DNA of 6,346 bases from an uncultured Alphaproteobacteria bacterium (GTDB taxonomy: Bacteria > Pseudomonadota > Alphaproteobacteria > Bin95), in NCBI GenBank assembly GCA_913060845.1, contig CAJXVF010000152.1, forward strand, positions 1 to 6,346. Direction: 5' to 3'. The notes under the pieces are model-generated. The model saw only the letters and a program-made list of their open reading frames with translations. It was not told where the DNA came from and did no database searches. A program made the position numbers and the translations under genes. Each line of letters opens with the position of its first letter. Position 1 is the stretch's first letter. This document shows, one piece after another, positions 6,096-6,346 of the stretch.

Positions 6096-6346
6096 TTGAA
6101 CCACGCCGCACCATCAGATCCCGCGCCAACAGACGCGCTTTCACGCCTGGCCAATATGCTGGAAGGCGACATGGTCAGCGTGAACCGTGAGATTGTCGCA
6201 CGGATGCACAGTCCCGTCGCGCTCATCCCAGAACTCGCTGGCCATATCGTTGCCGCCGGGGGCAAACGCCTCCGCCCGCTGCTAACGCTCGCGACGGCGC
6301 GCATGTGCGGCTACACGGGCGAGCACCATATTGGTCTCGCCGCGTG
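6096..6346 (+). CDS. ispB: trans-polyprenyl diphosphate synthase, N-terminal part (runs off the window)
   Basis: First 83 residues of an all-helical (E)-polyprenyl diphosphate synthase of the octaprenyl/decaprenyl type, which adds isopentenyl diphosphate units to an allylic diphosphate to make the ubiquinone side chain. Visible features are DALSRLANMLEGDMVSVN (13-30), RMHSPVALIPELAGHIVAAG (36-55) and the isopentenyl-diphosphate-binding GGKRLRP (55-61), followed by LLTLATARMCGYTGEHHIGL (62-81). The Asp-rich DDxxD catalytic motifs would lie past the window edge, so chain length cannot be judged. The start is TTG 6096 with GGAG 8 nt before it; the next in-frame ATG (residue 21) would remove part of the conserved first helix. 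The gene is divergent from the DUF2007 gene. The symbol is by family and could equally be given as ddsA. Confidence 0.9.
   Translation, partial: MNHAAPSDPAPTDALSRLANMLEGDMVSVNREIVARMHSPVALIPELAGHIVAAGGKRLRPLLTLATARMCGYTGEHHIGLAA

Noticed and set aside
6047..6304. 85-aa minus-strand frame at the window end
   Set aside because: It is antisense to the polyprenyl synthase start, which has the GGKRLRP motif and a ribosome site.

Overview
The window is a contig end of a Gram-negative, probably alphaproteobacterial, genome. Four things point there: a DUF2336 protein, a family largely confined to Alphaproteobacteria; the gene set TrmN6-like methyltransferase / DUF2007 protein / divergent polyprenyl diphosphate synthase, an arrangement I recall from alphaproteobacterial genomes; an RTX protein with a type I secretion tail; and very compact gene packing at moderate-to-high GC. 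No genus can be named from the sequence alone. The first 48 bases are not genomic: they are an Illumina Nextera i7 adapter ending in the 19-bp Tn5 mosaic end, so genomic sequence starts at base 49.

Layout. (1) 49-833, plus strand: 3' part of an RTX calcium-binding protein, cut at its 5' end by the adapter junction; it has 12 contiguous nonapeptide repeats and a type I secretion-like C-terminus. (2) 830-1936, minus: a full-length DUF2336 gene interrupted by one in-frame TAG at codon 69. (3) 2010-3341, minus: a class III PLP-dependent aminotransferase, probably co-transcribed with and upstream of the DUF2336 gene. (4) 3410-4366, plus: a luciferase-like (LLM-class) flavin-dependent oxidoreductase, divergent from the aminotransferase. 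(5) 4363-5049, plus: a PiuC/YbiX-type Fe(II)/2-oxoglutarate dioxygenase, coupled to (4) through an ATGA overlap. (6) 5026-5775, minus: a TrmN6/YfiC-like N6-adenine methyltransferase with a TTG start. (7) 5772-5990, minus: a small DUF2007 protein, coupled to (6) through a TTGA overlap. (8) 6096-6346, plus: the N-terminus of a trans-polyprenyl diphosphate synthase (IspB type), running off the window.

The genes form alternating small units: two divergent intergenic regions (3342-3409 and 5991-6095) hold the likely promoters, and two convergent junctions (830-833 and 5026-5049) have overlapping 3' ends with no visible terminator. Functionally the window is mixed: secretion or adhesion (RTX), amine/amino-acid metabolism (aminotransferase), oxidative chemistry (LLM enzyme and dioxygenase), tRNA modification, and quinone side-chain synthesis.

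I did not find a convincing new biological system. The most notable points are the adapter at the contig end, the single internal amber codon in an otherwise intact DUF2336 gene, and the translationally coupled LLM-oxidoreductase/PiuC-type dioxygenase pair.
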